Of a DNA stretch of 64,000 nt, positions 36,350 to 47,634 are shown piece after piece (the first letter of the stretch is position 1; the number at the start of each line of letters is the position of its first letter). This DNA comes from Symsagittifera roscoffensis (Eukaryota > Xenacoelomorpha > Acoela > Convolutidae), in the NCBI RefSeq assembly GCF_963678635.1, contig NC_087069.1, positions 44,220,688 to 44,284,687 on the forward strand, given 5' to 3'. The position numbers and the translations under genes were made by a program. Under the pieces are notes generated by a model, which worked only from the letters and a program-made list of their open reading frames with translations, was not told the DNA's origin and did not search any database.

Positions 36350-37617
36350 TAATATAAATCATAACAATAATAATCAAGAACATAATAATAATCATAATAA
36401 CAATCATATAAAAAATCATCGAAATGACCCTAATAATAATCAAAATAATTATCATAATAATCATGAAACTAGTCATAATAATAATCATAATAATCAAGAT
36501 ATTAATAAAAATTATCGTACTAATAAGCATATTCTAAATCATAAAAATCTCAATAATCATAAAAATCATAAAAAATAACGATCACAATCAAAAAAATCAT
36601 TAAAAAATCAAAATAACGATCATAAACTAAAAATTGTAAATCATAATCACAATAATGATGAAATCTTTAAAATAAAAATCTTTATTAAAATCATATCAAA
36701 ACTAAAAATCGTATTCATAATAATACGAATCATATTACTCATGATCATGATAAAAATCATGCTAATGATTTTTACAATCATACAATAATCATAATCATAA
36801 TAATAATCATATGAATTAACACAATAAAAATCAAAATAACAATCATAAAAATCATAATAGTAAGAATCAAAATAATCATCAGAAAAATCATAAGATTAAT
36901 AATCAAAATCATGATAATCATTTTAACTATAATAAACAAAATAATAATCATAATAATCATATTAATCGTAAAAGTCATAGAAAAAAAATTATTTTAATCA
37001 TTATAATAATCATGATGATCATAATAATCATGATGAGCATAATAAACATCATGAAAATGATTTTTACCATCATAAAATTTTTTTAAAACCATAATAATAA
37101 TCATATAAATGAACACAATAAAAAATCAAAACAACTATTCTACATAAATAATCATATTAATCATAAGAGTCATAGTAAAAATATTAAGAAAATCACTTTA
37201 ATCATTATAATACTTATAAAGCAATTATTCATAAAAATCATGATAAAAAAAAACATACCAATCTTAATCATCATTATAAAAATCATAATCTAGAAAATCG
37301 TAATAAACATCGTATTAATTATAAAAATAAGGAAAACCATAATCATAATAATCAAAATCTTAATGACAAAAAAAATCTTAAGAATAATATTAATCATCAT
37401 GATAATTTTAATAATCATACTATTAATATAATAATCATAAACATTAAAATCATTAAAAAATATGTCGTAATTTTAACATAGGTAGTGATCATATTAATAA
37501 AAAAACTGATAACCAGAATCGTCATACTGATCATCCTTATCATAAAAATCAGAACAATCATGATACTTTAATTAGTCGTAATCCTAATCACAATAGTATC
37601 AATAATAATCATACTTT
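36350..37617. repeat. Long AATCAT/AATAATC satellite-like tract, about 1.27 kb
   Basis: The tract is made almost only of AATCATAATAATAATC-type words with drifting 3-, 6- and 9-base periods, interrupted by occasional A-runs. It ends abruptly at ACTTTTTGCTTCCGC, just before the 1.03 kb tandem array. Minus-strand frames rich in isoleucine and methionine (36333-36530, 36778-36978) are translations of the tract, not genes. Confidence 0.9.
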
Positions 37618-37827
37618 TTGCTTCCGCAATTCGCAGAGGATCTATAAAAGGCTATCCAAGCTATCTGAGCATAGTTTGTTTCAAAAAATTCCCCACATTC
37701 AAGACTGGGTTGTTCTGTTGAGCAAAAGCCGTTTTTTTGCGTCTCAACGACGTGTGTTTAGCAGATATAAAACTCACGCGGTACCTCTTCTTCAGTCGTA
37801 ATCGGTCAGTCCGTGGTAGACCTGAAG

Positions 37828-37960
37828 CTAGAGATCATGCGAGAGCTTATCCTCACTTACAACCATTACCAGGGTAGGGGATCGATTTCACGATCTGTCG
37901 ATCTCGAAGTTAACACCTTAGCAATATGCCAAGTGCCCTTACTATGCTGAGCGCAATTTT
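37828..37960 (-). mobile_element. tRNA-derived SINE head, first tandem unit
   Basis: On the minus strand GCTAAGGTGTTAACTTCGAG is followed by CGTGAAATCGATCCCC, about 30 bases on, in the positions of a tRNA A box and B box. After that comes GTGAGGATAAGCTCTC. The same order is found on the plus strand at 52866-52990 (GTGGTAAGGCGTTACTTTGA, CATCGATCCC, GTGAGGACGAGCTCTC), so this is a dispersed family and not unique to the array. Equivalent heads start near 38872, 39903, 40923 and 41945. Arms do not pair well enough for a working tRNA. Confidence 0.6.
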
Positions 37961-38371
37961 TCCGAAAACCATTTGAAATTTCAATATATCCCCGTAAATT
38001 GCCTAGCTGATAAAATTTGTAAGAAAAACACAACATGTGGGTACAATAGTTTAAACTTTTTAAATCTTATTGGACTTAGATCGAAACAATTTTTGTCAAT
38101 GAAGCATCAAATGAAGTTTCTCAGAAATATTTTTATGTAGAAAACATTCAAACTTAAACAGCATGATGTTAAATGAAATTACTCAAGTAAGTAAAAAATT
38201 TCGAGAAATTTGGATTGATTAGAACAATTTAAAATGTGTTTTAGAAATTGCTTAAACATTAAGTCACTCGATGTTACAATGAGGGACAAACTTTTGTACA
38301 TTCTTTTGTTTATTTTCGTTAATCATACGAGTTTTATGCCAAAATGCTTTGAAAAATCAAAGTGTTTTGAT

Positions 38372-38693
38372 CAGGGGCGGTTTCGACATATTCATGGCCT
38401 AATAATTTTCTAAAGGCGCCTTTGGCGCCAAAAGCACTATTTTTGAGGGAGAAGCGCGCTCCGAAAGAAAGCGATTTTTCGGTCAAAAGTTTTCAAAAAG
38501 CGCTGAAAAGACATTTTTTTGCCTGTTTTTCCTAAAAGTTAGCATGCGGCGCAGAAAAATTGGTCAAAATTGGGCTTTTATACTGATTTACGAGATCTCA
38601 AAAAATCATTTTATTCGATCTAAAAGGGCGATAAAAATATTTGTTTTTTTTTGAAAATCCAACCCCCTCGAAAAAATCCTAGATCCGCGCCTG
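38372..38693. mobile_element. hAT-like MITE, tandem unit 1
   Basis: It begins CAGGGGCGG and ends CCGCGCCTG, an inverted pair with one mismatch. The interior carries the palindrome AAGGCGCCTTTGGCGCC, and the right end is CCCCCTCGAAAAAATCCTAG. The flanks are GTTTTGAT and GTCATGAC, an eight-base target duplication that has drifted in this copy. CAGGG-type ends with 8-bp duplications are typical of hAT elements. There is no transposase. Confidence 0.7.
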
Positions 38694-39401
38694 GTCATGA
38701 CATTAATTCTGAAAAAACGTTCAACTGATTGTCTACTAGAAAGAAAATGAAAAAGGGTTTCATTCCATGACTTTTTTGCAAATCGTTATCTAGTTAGCAT
38801 TTTCAATCACTGGAAACAAATCCAGATATTAAAAAAAAAATTGAGAAGAAAAAATATCAATGATAAAATTACTCTAGAGGTCATCTGAGAGCTTTTCCTC
38901 GCACACTACCATTACCATGGCAGGAGATCGATTTCACGATCTGCCGATCTCAAAGTTAACATCATAGCACTCTGCTAAGTGCTCTTACTGTGCTCGAAAA
39001 TCATTTAAAATTTCAATATGTCTTCGTAAGTTGCCTAGCTGATAAAATTTTTAAGAAAAACACATTATGTGGGTAGAATAGTTTTAACTTTTAGCTTTTA
39101 TGGGACTTAGATCGAAAAAAATTTTGTCAATAAAGCATCAAATGAAGTTTCTCAGAAAATTTTTATGTAGAAAATATTCAAACTTAAACAGCATGATGTT
39201 AAATGAAATTATTCAAGCAAGTAAAAAATTTCGAGAAATTTGGATTGATTAGAACAATTTAAAATGTGTTTTAGAAATTGCTTAAGCATTAAGTCACTCG
39301 ATGTTACAATGAGGGACAAACTTTTGTACATTCTTTTGTTTATTTTCGTTAATCATACGAGTTTTATGCCAAAATGCTTTGAAAAATCAAAGTGTATTGA
39401 T

Positions 39402-39722
39402 CAGGGGCGGTTTCGACATATTCATGGCCTAATAATTTTCTAAAGGCGCCTTTGGCGCCAAAAGCACTATTTTTGAGGGAGAAGCGCGCTCCGAAAGAAA
39501 GCGATTTTTCGGTCAAAAGTTTTCAAAAAGCGCTGAAAAGACATATTTTTGCCTGTTTTTCCTAAAAGTTAGCATGCGGCGCAGAAAAATTGGTCAAAAT
39601 TGGGCTTTTATACTGATTTAGGAGATCTCAAAAAATCATTTTATTCGATCTAAAAGGGCGATAAAAATATTTGTTTTTTTTGAAAATCCAACCCCCTCGA
39701 AAAAATCCTAGATCCGCGCCTG
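39402..39722. mobile_element. hAT-like MITE, tandem unit 2
   Basis: Almost identical to the unit 1 copy, one base shorter in a T-run. Flanks are GTATTGAT and GTCATGAC. Confidence 0.7.
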
Positions 39723-40432
39723 GTCATGACCTTAATTCTGAAAAAAACGTTCAACTGATTGTCTACGAGAATGAAAATGGAAAAGGGTTTCATTCCATGA
39801 CTTTTTTGCAAATTGTTATCTAGTTAGCATTTTCAATCACTGGAAACAAATCCAGATATTTAAAAAAAAATTGAGAAGAAAAAATATCAATGATAAAACC
39901 ACTCCAGAGGTCATCTGAGAGCTTGTCCTCGCACACTACCATTACCATGACAGGAGATCGATTTCACGATCTGCTGATCTCAAAGTTAACATCATAGCAC
40001 TCTGCTAAGTGCTCTTACTGTGCTCGAAAATTATTTAAAATTTCAATATATATTCATAAGTTGCCTAGCTGATAAAATTTTTAAGAAAAACACATTATGT
40101 GGGTAGAATAGTTTTAACTTTTAACTCTTATGGTACTTAGATCGAAAGAAATTTTGTCAATAAAGCATCAAATGAAGTTTCTCAGAAAAATGTTTAGGTA
40201 GAAAATATTCAAACTTAAACAGCATGATGTTAAATGAAATTATTCAAGCAAGTAAAAAGTTTCGAGAAATTTGGATTGATTAGAACAATTTAAGATGTGT
40301 TTTAGAAATTGCTTAAACATTAAGTCACTCGATGTTACAATGAGGGACAAACTTTTGTACATTCTTTTGTTTATTTTCGTTAATCATACGAGTTTTATGC
40401 CAAAGTGCTTTGAAAAATCAAAGTGTATTGAT

Positions 40433-40743
40433 CAGGGGCGGTTTCGACATATTCATGGCCTAATAATTTTCTAAAGGCGCCTTTGGCGCCAAAAGCACTA
40501 TTTTTGAGGGAGAAGCGCGCTCCGAAAGAAAGCGATTTTTTGGTCAAAAGTTTTCAAAAAGCGCTGAAAAGACATTTTTTTGCCTGTTTTTCCTAAAAGT
40601 TAGCATGCGGCGCAGAAAAATTGGTCAAAATTGGGCTTTGGGAGATCTCAAAAAATCATTTTATTCGATCTAAAAGGGCGATAAAAATATTTGTTTTTTT
40701 TTGAAAATCCAACCCCCTCGAAAAAATCCAACCTCCGCGCCTG
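40433..40743. mobile_element. hAT-like MITE, tandem unit 3
   Basis: As in units 1 and 2, but the TTTATACTGATTT stretch before GGGAGATCTC is deleted and the right end reads CCAACCTCCGCGCCTG instead of CCTAGATCCGCGCCTG. Flanks are GTATTGAT and GTCATGAC. Confidence 0.7.
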
Positions 40744-41452
40744 GTCATGACATTAATTCTGAAAAAACGTTCAACTGATTGTCTACTAGAAAGAAAATGA
40801 AAAAGGGTTTCATTCCATGACTTTTTTGCAAATCGTTATCTAGTTAGCATTTTCAATCACTGGAAACAAATCCAGATAATAAAAAAAAAATTGAGAAGAA
40901 AAAATATCAATGATAAAACTACTCTAGAGGTCATCTGAGAGCTTGTCCTCGCAAACTACCATTATCATGGCAGGAGATCAATTTCACGATCTGCCGATCT
41001 CGAAGTTAACATCATAGCACTCTGCTAAGTGCTCTTACTGTGCTCGAAAATCATTTAAAATTTCAATATATCTCCGTAAGTTGCCTAGCTGATAAAATTT
41101 TTAAGAAAAACGCATTATGTGGGTAGAATAGTTTTAACTTTTAACTCTTATGGGACTTAGATCGAAAAAAAATTTGTCAATATAGCATCAAATGAAGTTT
41201 CTCAGAAAAATTGTTATGTAGAAAATATTCAAACTTAAAAAGCATGATGTTAAAGGAAACTATTCAAGCAAATTAAAGTTTTCTAGAAAACTTAATTGAT
41301 TAGAACATTTCGAAATGTAATTTAGAAATTGCGTAAACATCAAGTCACTCGATGTTACAATAATTGACAAATTTTTGTACATTATTTGCCTTATTTTCGT
41401 TCATCATACGAGGTTCATGTCAAAGTGCTTTAAAAAATGAAAATGTCTTGAC

Positions 41453-41768
41453 CAGGGGCGAATTTGATATATTCATTCTTGGTTGACTGGCCCTTAATTT
41501 TTCTAAAGGCACCTTTGGCGCCAAAAGCACTAACTTTGAGGGAAGAGCGCGCTCCGAAATAAAGCAATTTTTTCGGACAAAGGTTTCCATATTAGGCCTG
41601 TTTTTTCCCAGAAATTAGCATGCGGCGAAGAAAATTTGGTCAAAATTGGGTTTTTGTTCTGATTTTGGAGATCTCAAAAAATCATTTTATTCGATCTAGA
41701 AGGACGATAAAAATATTTGCTTTTTTTGAAAATCCAACCCCCTCGAAAAAATCCTAGATCCGCGCCTG
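41453..41768. mobile_element. hAT-like MITE, tandem unit 4, clearest target duplication
   Basis: This copy keeps flanks GTCTTGAC and GTCATGAC, seven of eight bases identical, which is the best evidence that the element arrived by hAT-type transposition before the array was amplified. Its left end reads CAGGGGCGAATTTGATA. It has an insertion (TTGGTTGACTGG) near the left end shared with unit 5. Confidence 0.72.
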
Positions 41769-42491
41769 GTCATGACCTTGATATTGAAAAAAAAATTACC
41801 TGATTGTCTACTAGAAAAAACATGGATATAGGTTTTATTCCATGACTTTTTTGCAAAGCATTATCTATTTAGCTTTTTCAATCAATGGAAAAAAATCCAG
41901 ATAACTAAAAAAAGTTTTGAGAAGAAAAAAGTATCAATGATAAAACTACTCTAGAGGTCATGTGAAAGCTTGTCCTCACACACTACCATGGCAGAGGACC
42001 GATTTCACGATCTTGTCGATCTCGATGTTAACATCTTAGCTCTATGCTAAGTGCCCTTGCTATGTTAAGCGCAATTTTCTCGTCGAAAATTATTTAAAAT
42101 TTCAATATAATCCCGTAAGTTGCGTAGCTGATAAAATGATTAAGAAAAACACAATATGTGGGTACAATAGTTTTAGCTTTTAACTCTTATTGGACTTAGA
42201 TCGAAGAAATTTTGGTCAATAAAGCATCAAATGAAGGTTCAATGAAAAATTTTAATGTATAAAATATTCAAACTCAAATAGCATGATGTTAAATGAAATT
42301 ATTCAAGCAAGTAAAAATTTTCGAGATAACTTGATTGATTAGAACAATTCAATATGTGTTTTAGAAATTGTTTAAACATCAAGTCACTCGATGTTACAAA
42401 AATTGACAAATTTTTGTATATTCTTTTCTCTATTTTCGTTAATCATACGAGGTTCATGTCAAAATGCTTTAAAAAATGAAAATGTATTGAC

Positions 42492-42814
42492 CAGGGGCGG
42501 ATTTGATATATTCATTTTTGATTGACTGGCCCTAAAATTTTTCAAAAGACACCTTTGGCGCCAAACGCACTACTTTTGAGGGAGGAGCGTGCTCCAAAAG
42601 AAAGAGATTTTTTTGGTCAAGGGTTTCCAAAAAGTGCCTAAAAGATCTTTTTAGGCCTGTTTTTTCCTAAAAGTTAGCATGCGGCGTCAAAATGTGGCTT
42701 TTATACTGATTTGGGAGATCTCAAAAAATCAATTTGTTCGACCTACAAGTGCGATAAAAATATTTGCCTTTTTGAAAATGCAACCCCCTCGAAAAAATCC
42801 TAGATCCGTGCCTG
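42492..42814. mobile_element. hAT-like MITE, tandem unit 5
   Basis: The most diverged copy. The left end is CAGGGGCGGATTTG and the right end TAGATCCGTGCCTG. Flanks are GTATTGAC and CACTTGAC. The central GGCGCAGAAAAATTGG block is partly lost. Confidence 0.68.
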
Positions 42815-42999
42815 CACTTGACCTTGATGCTGAAAAAAAAACGTTTACCTGATTGTCTACTAAAAAAAGAATGGGAATAGGTTTTTTCCATGAAAATTTC
42901 GCAAAGCATTATCTAGTTAGCATTTTCAATCAATGGAAACACATCCAGATAACTAAAAAAAGTTTTGAGAAGAAAAAAGTATCATTGATAAAACTACTC

Positions 43000-44705
43000 A
43001 TATCAAATCGTTTTGCGTTTTCCTGAAAATTCTAGTTTTTACGAAGAATAAAAGAACTTTTTTGTTTCTCCCATTTTATCGATTAGCTGGTTGTCAAAGA
43101 AAGGTTTAATAGTAAATGATAAACAAAAATTGTAATCAGAATAAATGGTACCTGTTATTGTAAATATGGTAACAAAAATAGTACGTGCACCACAAAAGCT
43201 AAATTTAAATCAATTTCGATTAATATTCAATTTTAATCAATAATTTGAGTGGTCTAGGATAAGCAAAAAGAACATAATATTGCTGTCTCAAAAGCTTTTT
43301 TTAAAGTTTAAAAATCATTAATTCTTAAAATTCGTTTTGTGGCTATTTGTAAGTCAGTTTTCGTTGAATTTGGAGAGAAAAAAAATGAAAGGAAAAATAA
43401 ATTTATTGTTTCAATTTCAAACCGTGACGTGTTTCAGATTGATGAAGCAAAATAACGTTAAAAGCTGCGCACAGTTAGACAAAAACACAGTTTTGTATGT
43501 AAATATATTACAAGATTAACTAAAAATGGAATAAACATCCGCTATTTAAGCACAGACGCAGTTCATTTTCCAGCTTCATCATCTAACTGTTTCTCAATTA
43601 AAAACAAAACAAAACAGAAATGAGACAAACTGCCGCTGAAATGCTTTTGATGGAAAAAATTTGCTCTCTATCTTGCTCAAAAAGAAAACAAAAACAATTA
43701 ATCCTTGCTTGAAAAATTTCAAAATGGAGCCAAATCAACAGACAAAAAGGGTACGGTCTAAACTTGTTCAAAATGAGATAAAATTTTTTCAAATTTCTTA
43801 AACAGATTTTTGGTTGAGGTCGGCGACTTTCAATTTTGCAGGCCTTTCAAATAAAATTTGATGTTATAATACCGCGACCAAAAATTCATAATCTGAACCG
43901 GGCTTTTTGATCATTTCGGAATAAGTATTTGGTGAAAAGTCTAAAGGTTCGGTCGCAAAATTAAAGAAAAGTACAGAAATCAGTCTGAAAAATAGACGTG
44001 AATAAATTTGAAAACTAGATTTGTTATGAATTTCATATTATGGTTTTATTGTTTTCTGAGAAACTCTCAATTCTGATTGTTTTCTAAGATACCCTCAATT
44101 CTAATCATCTTAAATTATTTTAATATCAATTGTTGCTTTATCATTCGGAGCACAACCCCTCAGACTATGAATAGACACTATGAAAAAATTAGATATACAT
44201 TTCCTTCTCACACGTTCTGTTCCCGTAACTACAAAAAATGCGAAAACCAAAAGTTGATGGAAACAAGAGGATTTTGAAGAAAACTTATAGATTTTCATTT
44301 TTTTTGCATTTGTCAATTTTTTCGACGATCAGTAGTCTAATGTGAGTAGCAATTTATCACGCTTGGTTCTTTTTGCTTTTTGTTTTTGGTTCGAGGAACT
44401 CGTTAACAGTTTAGACGTTTCAGATATTTTTTTCCAATCTTATCCGTCTCCCGGTTGTTCCATTGTTCGAAAAACCATCATTTGAGAACTCTGTGAAAAT
44501 TCTGAATGGCTCTATTGCTAGTTTCAGTTGCAACTTAAATGAGTTTTGGTTTGTTTCGATGGTTTTCATAATAACTTTTGAAATTTTAGTTTATATTTCA
44601 ACTGCCTTAAAATAATTGATTTGCTCTGAAAATCTTGGGACTGTTAAATTGTAAAATTGCTTATAATTTTGTTTATGACACAAGAGTATATTGGCGAGGG
44701 TTACA
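43000..44705. other. Non-coding stretch
   Basis: Nothing recognisable. Short frames at 43337-43519, 43598-43792 and 44077-44316 are chance-length and open on both strands. Confidence 0.5.
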
Positions 44706-44709
44706 TATC

Positions 44710-44908
44710 AGTATTTAGACAACCGCGTATTCAGACTGGTCAATATTTAGACAAATACTGTTTCAACCAATCAGAATCGAGACAAAGAAGAAATTAATAA
44801 ATAATAATTATTTATTTTGGATTAATTATGTATTTTCTCGATTCTGATTGGTTCATACAGTATTTGTCTAAATACTGACGAGTATGAATACGCGGCTGTC
44901 TAAATACT
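44710..44908. mobile_element. Foldback MITE, about 199 bp
   Basis: The left arm starts AGTATTTAGACAACCGCGTA and the right arm ends in its near reverse complement (TACGCGGCTGTCTAAATACT). Pairing continues inward through ATATTTAGACAAATACTG and AACCAATCAGAATCGAGA to an AT-rich loop near 44800. The inner part repeats the ATTTAGAC motif of the tips. No clear target duplication and no coding capacity. Confidence 0.8.
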
Positions 44909-46010
44909 CGCTGCACTCCATTGCCTAGCTTTAAAGATAAAAAATTCGGCGTTAAAAGACTTTTGAATTAGCAACAAGACTGTCGGTATAGCAGGGAGAA
45001 ATTATGACTGTTCCGACGGCACTGTCATTCAAAAAATGTCTTTTAAAAAAACGGAACTATTTTTTTTCTGAATTATCCACACACAGGCTAATGTAAGCTA
45101 CAAACTAAAGTATCTAGAGTTTTTTTTTATAAATAATACGACTAAATGAGTTGCCCTACTTTGTTTTGGAACGCAATAGTTTGCGCTGATACGTGCTGAA
45201 AGAACGCAAAATATCGCGCGTTTTTTATCGTAAGCTAGCCAATCTAGCAATTTTCAGACCCGCATAACTTCACAAAAAATGATCACAAGATTATTTTTTT
45301 TGTTAAAACTGAGGTAAAAAACAATATCTTTTAGATTTACAAAATTTTTGGTCAGAAAAGCATATTTAAAAAGAACAAAGTTGACTGAATACAAAAATCA
45401 CTCATAAATATTCGGCACTTTCTTTAAAAGTCGGAGCAATAGTAACTCCTAACGGACCAGCAAAAAAGTGCACTTTTTTCAATAAATTCCCCGCTAATTT
45501 TGGGGCTTAGCGACTTGCTTGGGAGCCATTTTGATTGCGCTTTTAAGACAAATACTCATTTGATGCGCCAGTTTGAGTTGTTAACACAATTGTAAATAGC
45601 CAAATCAAATCTAATTGCGCAATTAGCCGCATGCTAAGCGGCACGCGTACTAGAAGCCTGGGTTGACAACCGTATCCAAAAAATGCTTAACATGCATTTC
45701 CATACCAGAAAACTGCATACAGTTTCATACACGGAGTGTATGGAAAAACTTTTATCATACATTTTTCCTAAATTAAAATTGCGTGACAACAATTTTTTTT
45801 GCCACAAAAAACTTGTTCATTTTAAAAATTTGTTCATTATCAGGAAAAAAATTTTCGTAACAAAAGTTTGCATGCAGCTTGGAACCTACAAATTTTTGAA
45901 TGCTTTTTTTTTGGTTCCTATAAATTTTTTTTAGCCTAATTTGGACGTTACTGGATACCTTTTATGAAAATTAAAAATTTTGATTACCAAAATCTAGCCA
46001 ATTAAAAAGT
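44909..46010. other. Non-coding stretch with an inverted partial dispersed repeat
   Basis: 45225-45420 read on the minus strand matches the left half of the 480 bp repeat (CAGTCAACTTTG, AGATATTGTTTTTTACCTCA, TGTGATCATTTTT, GAAGTTATGCGGGT). At 45690-45765 there are several CATACA words like those at 8.9-10.9 kb. No gene is called. Confidence 0.45.
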
Positions 46011-46022
46011 TTTCGTGATCAC

Positions 46023-46599
46023 TCGGAAGAAAATCCAAACGAGGACTCCGTTTCTGCGTCGCAGAGAGATAGTGACGAAGAACAAGAGGATTCATACAAC
46101 GAAACCGAAGACAAAATAAAAAATGAAGAACAACATACTGGGGCGACTCAACAGCTTCGTGTTATGACCCTCAGCGAGCAAGACCATTATCCTGTCGTAC
46201 CCATTACAGAAAACGTCACAAACTGTTTGTTTGACGCCTTTGGAGGGTCTCTCGACATATCTAAGAAAGTTCAAGAAACTGAATGGGGAACAGATGGACT
46301 GTGAGTGTGAACCTCCAAGGCAAGCTGTATTTAATCCCAGGGGAAACATTGGCCGTAAATACGTTGACCTTTTAACGAAAGAAGTCTGCCGATTGAACCA
46401 AAACGAATGTTCAGAACGACTTCTTCTATTCAGCCGATTAATCTTACAGCGGGACCCAATGATAAAAACCACACGTGATTTGAGAGCTTTGCTAGGAAGA
46501 CGACTTGAAGACTGGGAAAATAGTAAGTTCAATATTCTACTACAAGAAGCCAAACGATGTTCACAAAAACAACCGAGGAAACCTATGAAAAAAAAATAG
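46023..46599 (+). pseudogene. Amino-terminal part of the retrotransposon protein
   Basis: Frame 3 from 46023 encodes an acidic, serine-rich segment (SEENPNEDSVSASQRDSDEE) and runs to a TGA near 46302. Frame 1 takes over with GLSTYLRKFKKL and reads to a TAG at 46597-46599. The second part has a helical pattern (GRKYVDLLTKEVCRL, RLLLFSRLILQ, RRLEDWENSKFNILLQEAKR) like the region before the reverse transcriptase in this family. The switch between the two frames around 46231-46300 is a frameshift. No zinc fingers were seen at the amino end, although the true start may be lost. Confidence 0.6.
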
Positions 46600-46663
46600 A
46601 TCTGGAAGAAAAACATACCGAGCAAAACAGTCAAAAAAAGAAGCAAGAATACAAGTAGACAGC

Positions 46664-47587
46664 TTGTCTGAGTTAGAAACGGTAACCATCACTTCTTCTT
46701 ATAGTGAAAAATTTGCGAGGTCAATGCACGGTGGAGCCGGACCTTCAGGAACAGATTCGGAACACTGGAAAGACGCATTTCTTCGATTTGGAGGACATGG
46801 TTCGGCTTTGAGAGACGGAGTGGCAGCGGTGATCACAAAGATAGCTAACAAAATTATTCTATGGAACCAAATACGAGCATTGATGTCAGGTCGTCTGGTC
46901 GCTTTGGACAAGTGCCCCGGAGTTAGACCCATTGGCATAGGTGAGTGTTTGCGAAGAATAATGTGTAAATGTATGGCCGAAGCGACCAAAAAATCTCGAA
47001 GAAATCTGTGGATCTCAACAACTAGCTTGTGGTGTGAAAGCAGGAATAGAAGGAGCTGTACACGCAGTGGAGGAGTTGTTTAAAAGCACCAAAGAGGACA
47101 GACATGGTCTTCTATTGATGGATGCCTCAAATGCATTCAATGCATTAAACAGGGAACGCTAGAATACTTTGGCCAAGGTGCTCACGATTTTTTTTCAACA
47201 CTTATAGAGGGTATGCGCCGCTTATTGTTGCAGGAACGACAGAACTTCTTTTCAGTAGTGTTCACTACACAGGGTGATCCACTAGCGATGTTATTCTATG
47301 GTGTTTCATTGATGCCATTGAATGAATCACTCAAAGACCGACATAAGTACCTACAAACATGGTATGCAGCTGATTCGGGTGCTCTCGGCGCACTAGAAAA
47401 GCTGTTTGAATGGTTGTCATCTTTGACTGAAAACGGCCCGAAGTATGGCTATTCTCCCGAGCCAAGCAAAAGTTATTTGGTTGTTCACCCGAACTTTGTT
47501 GAAAAAGCTCATCAATTGTTTGACAGGTTCGGCATCAGAATAGTTGAAGGTAGAAAATATTTGGGCGGATTTATTGGCTCTGATTAA
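46664..47587 (+). pseudogene. Reverse transcriptase domain, frameshifted and catalytically altered
   Basis: Recognisable motifs in order: GAGPSGTDSEHWKDA, then CPGVRPIGIGECLRRI (finger/palm region), then after a frameshift near 46990 CGSQQLACGVKAGIEGAVHA and LLLMDASNAFNALNRE (first catalytic aspartate, in frame 3). A TAG at 47161 and another shift follow; then NTYRGYAPLIVAG in frame 3 and TQGDPLAMLFYGVSLMPL and KYGYSPEPSKSYLVV in frame 2, to a TAA at 47585. The second catalytic box reads WYAADSG (about 47360-47380) where WYADDSG is expected, so one of the two adjacent aspartates is alanine. Frameshifts plus this change mean the enzyme cannot be active. Confidence 0.85.
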
Positions 47588-47634
47588 GGCAAAATTCGTT
47601 TCTTTTTAAAAAAAGGTCCAAGAATGGTTCCAAA

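Larger units (their letters stand above)
37828..42999. repeat. Five tandem units of about 1.03 kb, each SINE head plus MITE
   Basis: Anchored on ATCGATTTCACGATCT, the units start at about 37828, 38872, 39903, 40923 and 41945, with spacings of 1046, 1030, 1020 and 1021 bases. Units 1-3 are nearly identical over long stretches; units 4 and especially 5 are more diverged, with small indels. In each unit a tRNA-like SINE head (minus strand) is followed by about 370 bases of AT-rich sequence, then a hAT-like MITE, then about 170 bases leading to the next unit. The order is constant, so the composite was assembled first and amplified later. No coding frame is conserved between units. Confidence 0.92.

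Noticed and set aside
36333-36978. Isoleucine/methionine-rich minus frames resembling membrane peptides
   Set aside because: Direct translation of the AATCAT satellite tract.
37828-42999. CRISPR array
   Set aside because: Units are 1 kb, adjacent and without unique spacers; the organism is eukaryotic.
46092-46989. Minus-strand frames of 184 and 96 codons
   Set aside because: Antisense shadows of the retrotransposon, whose plus-strand motifs are clear.
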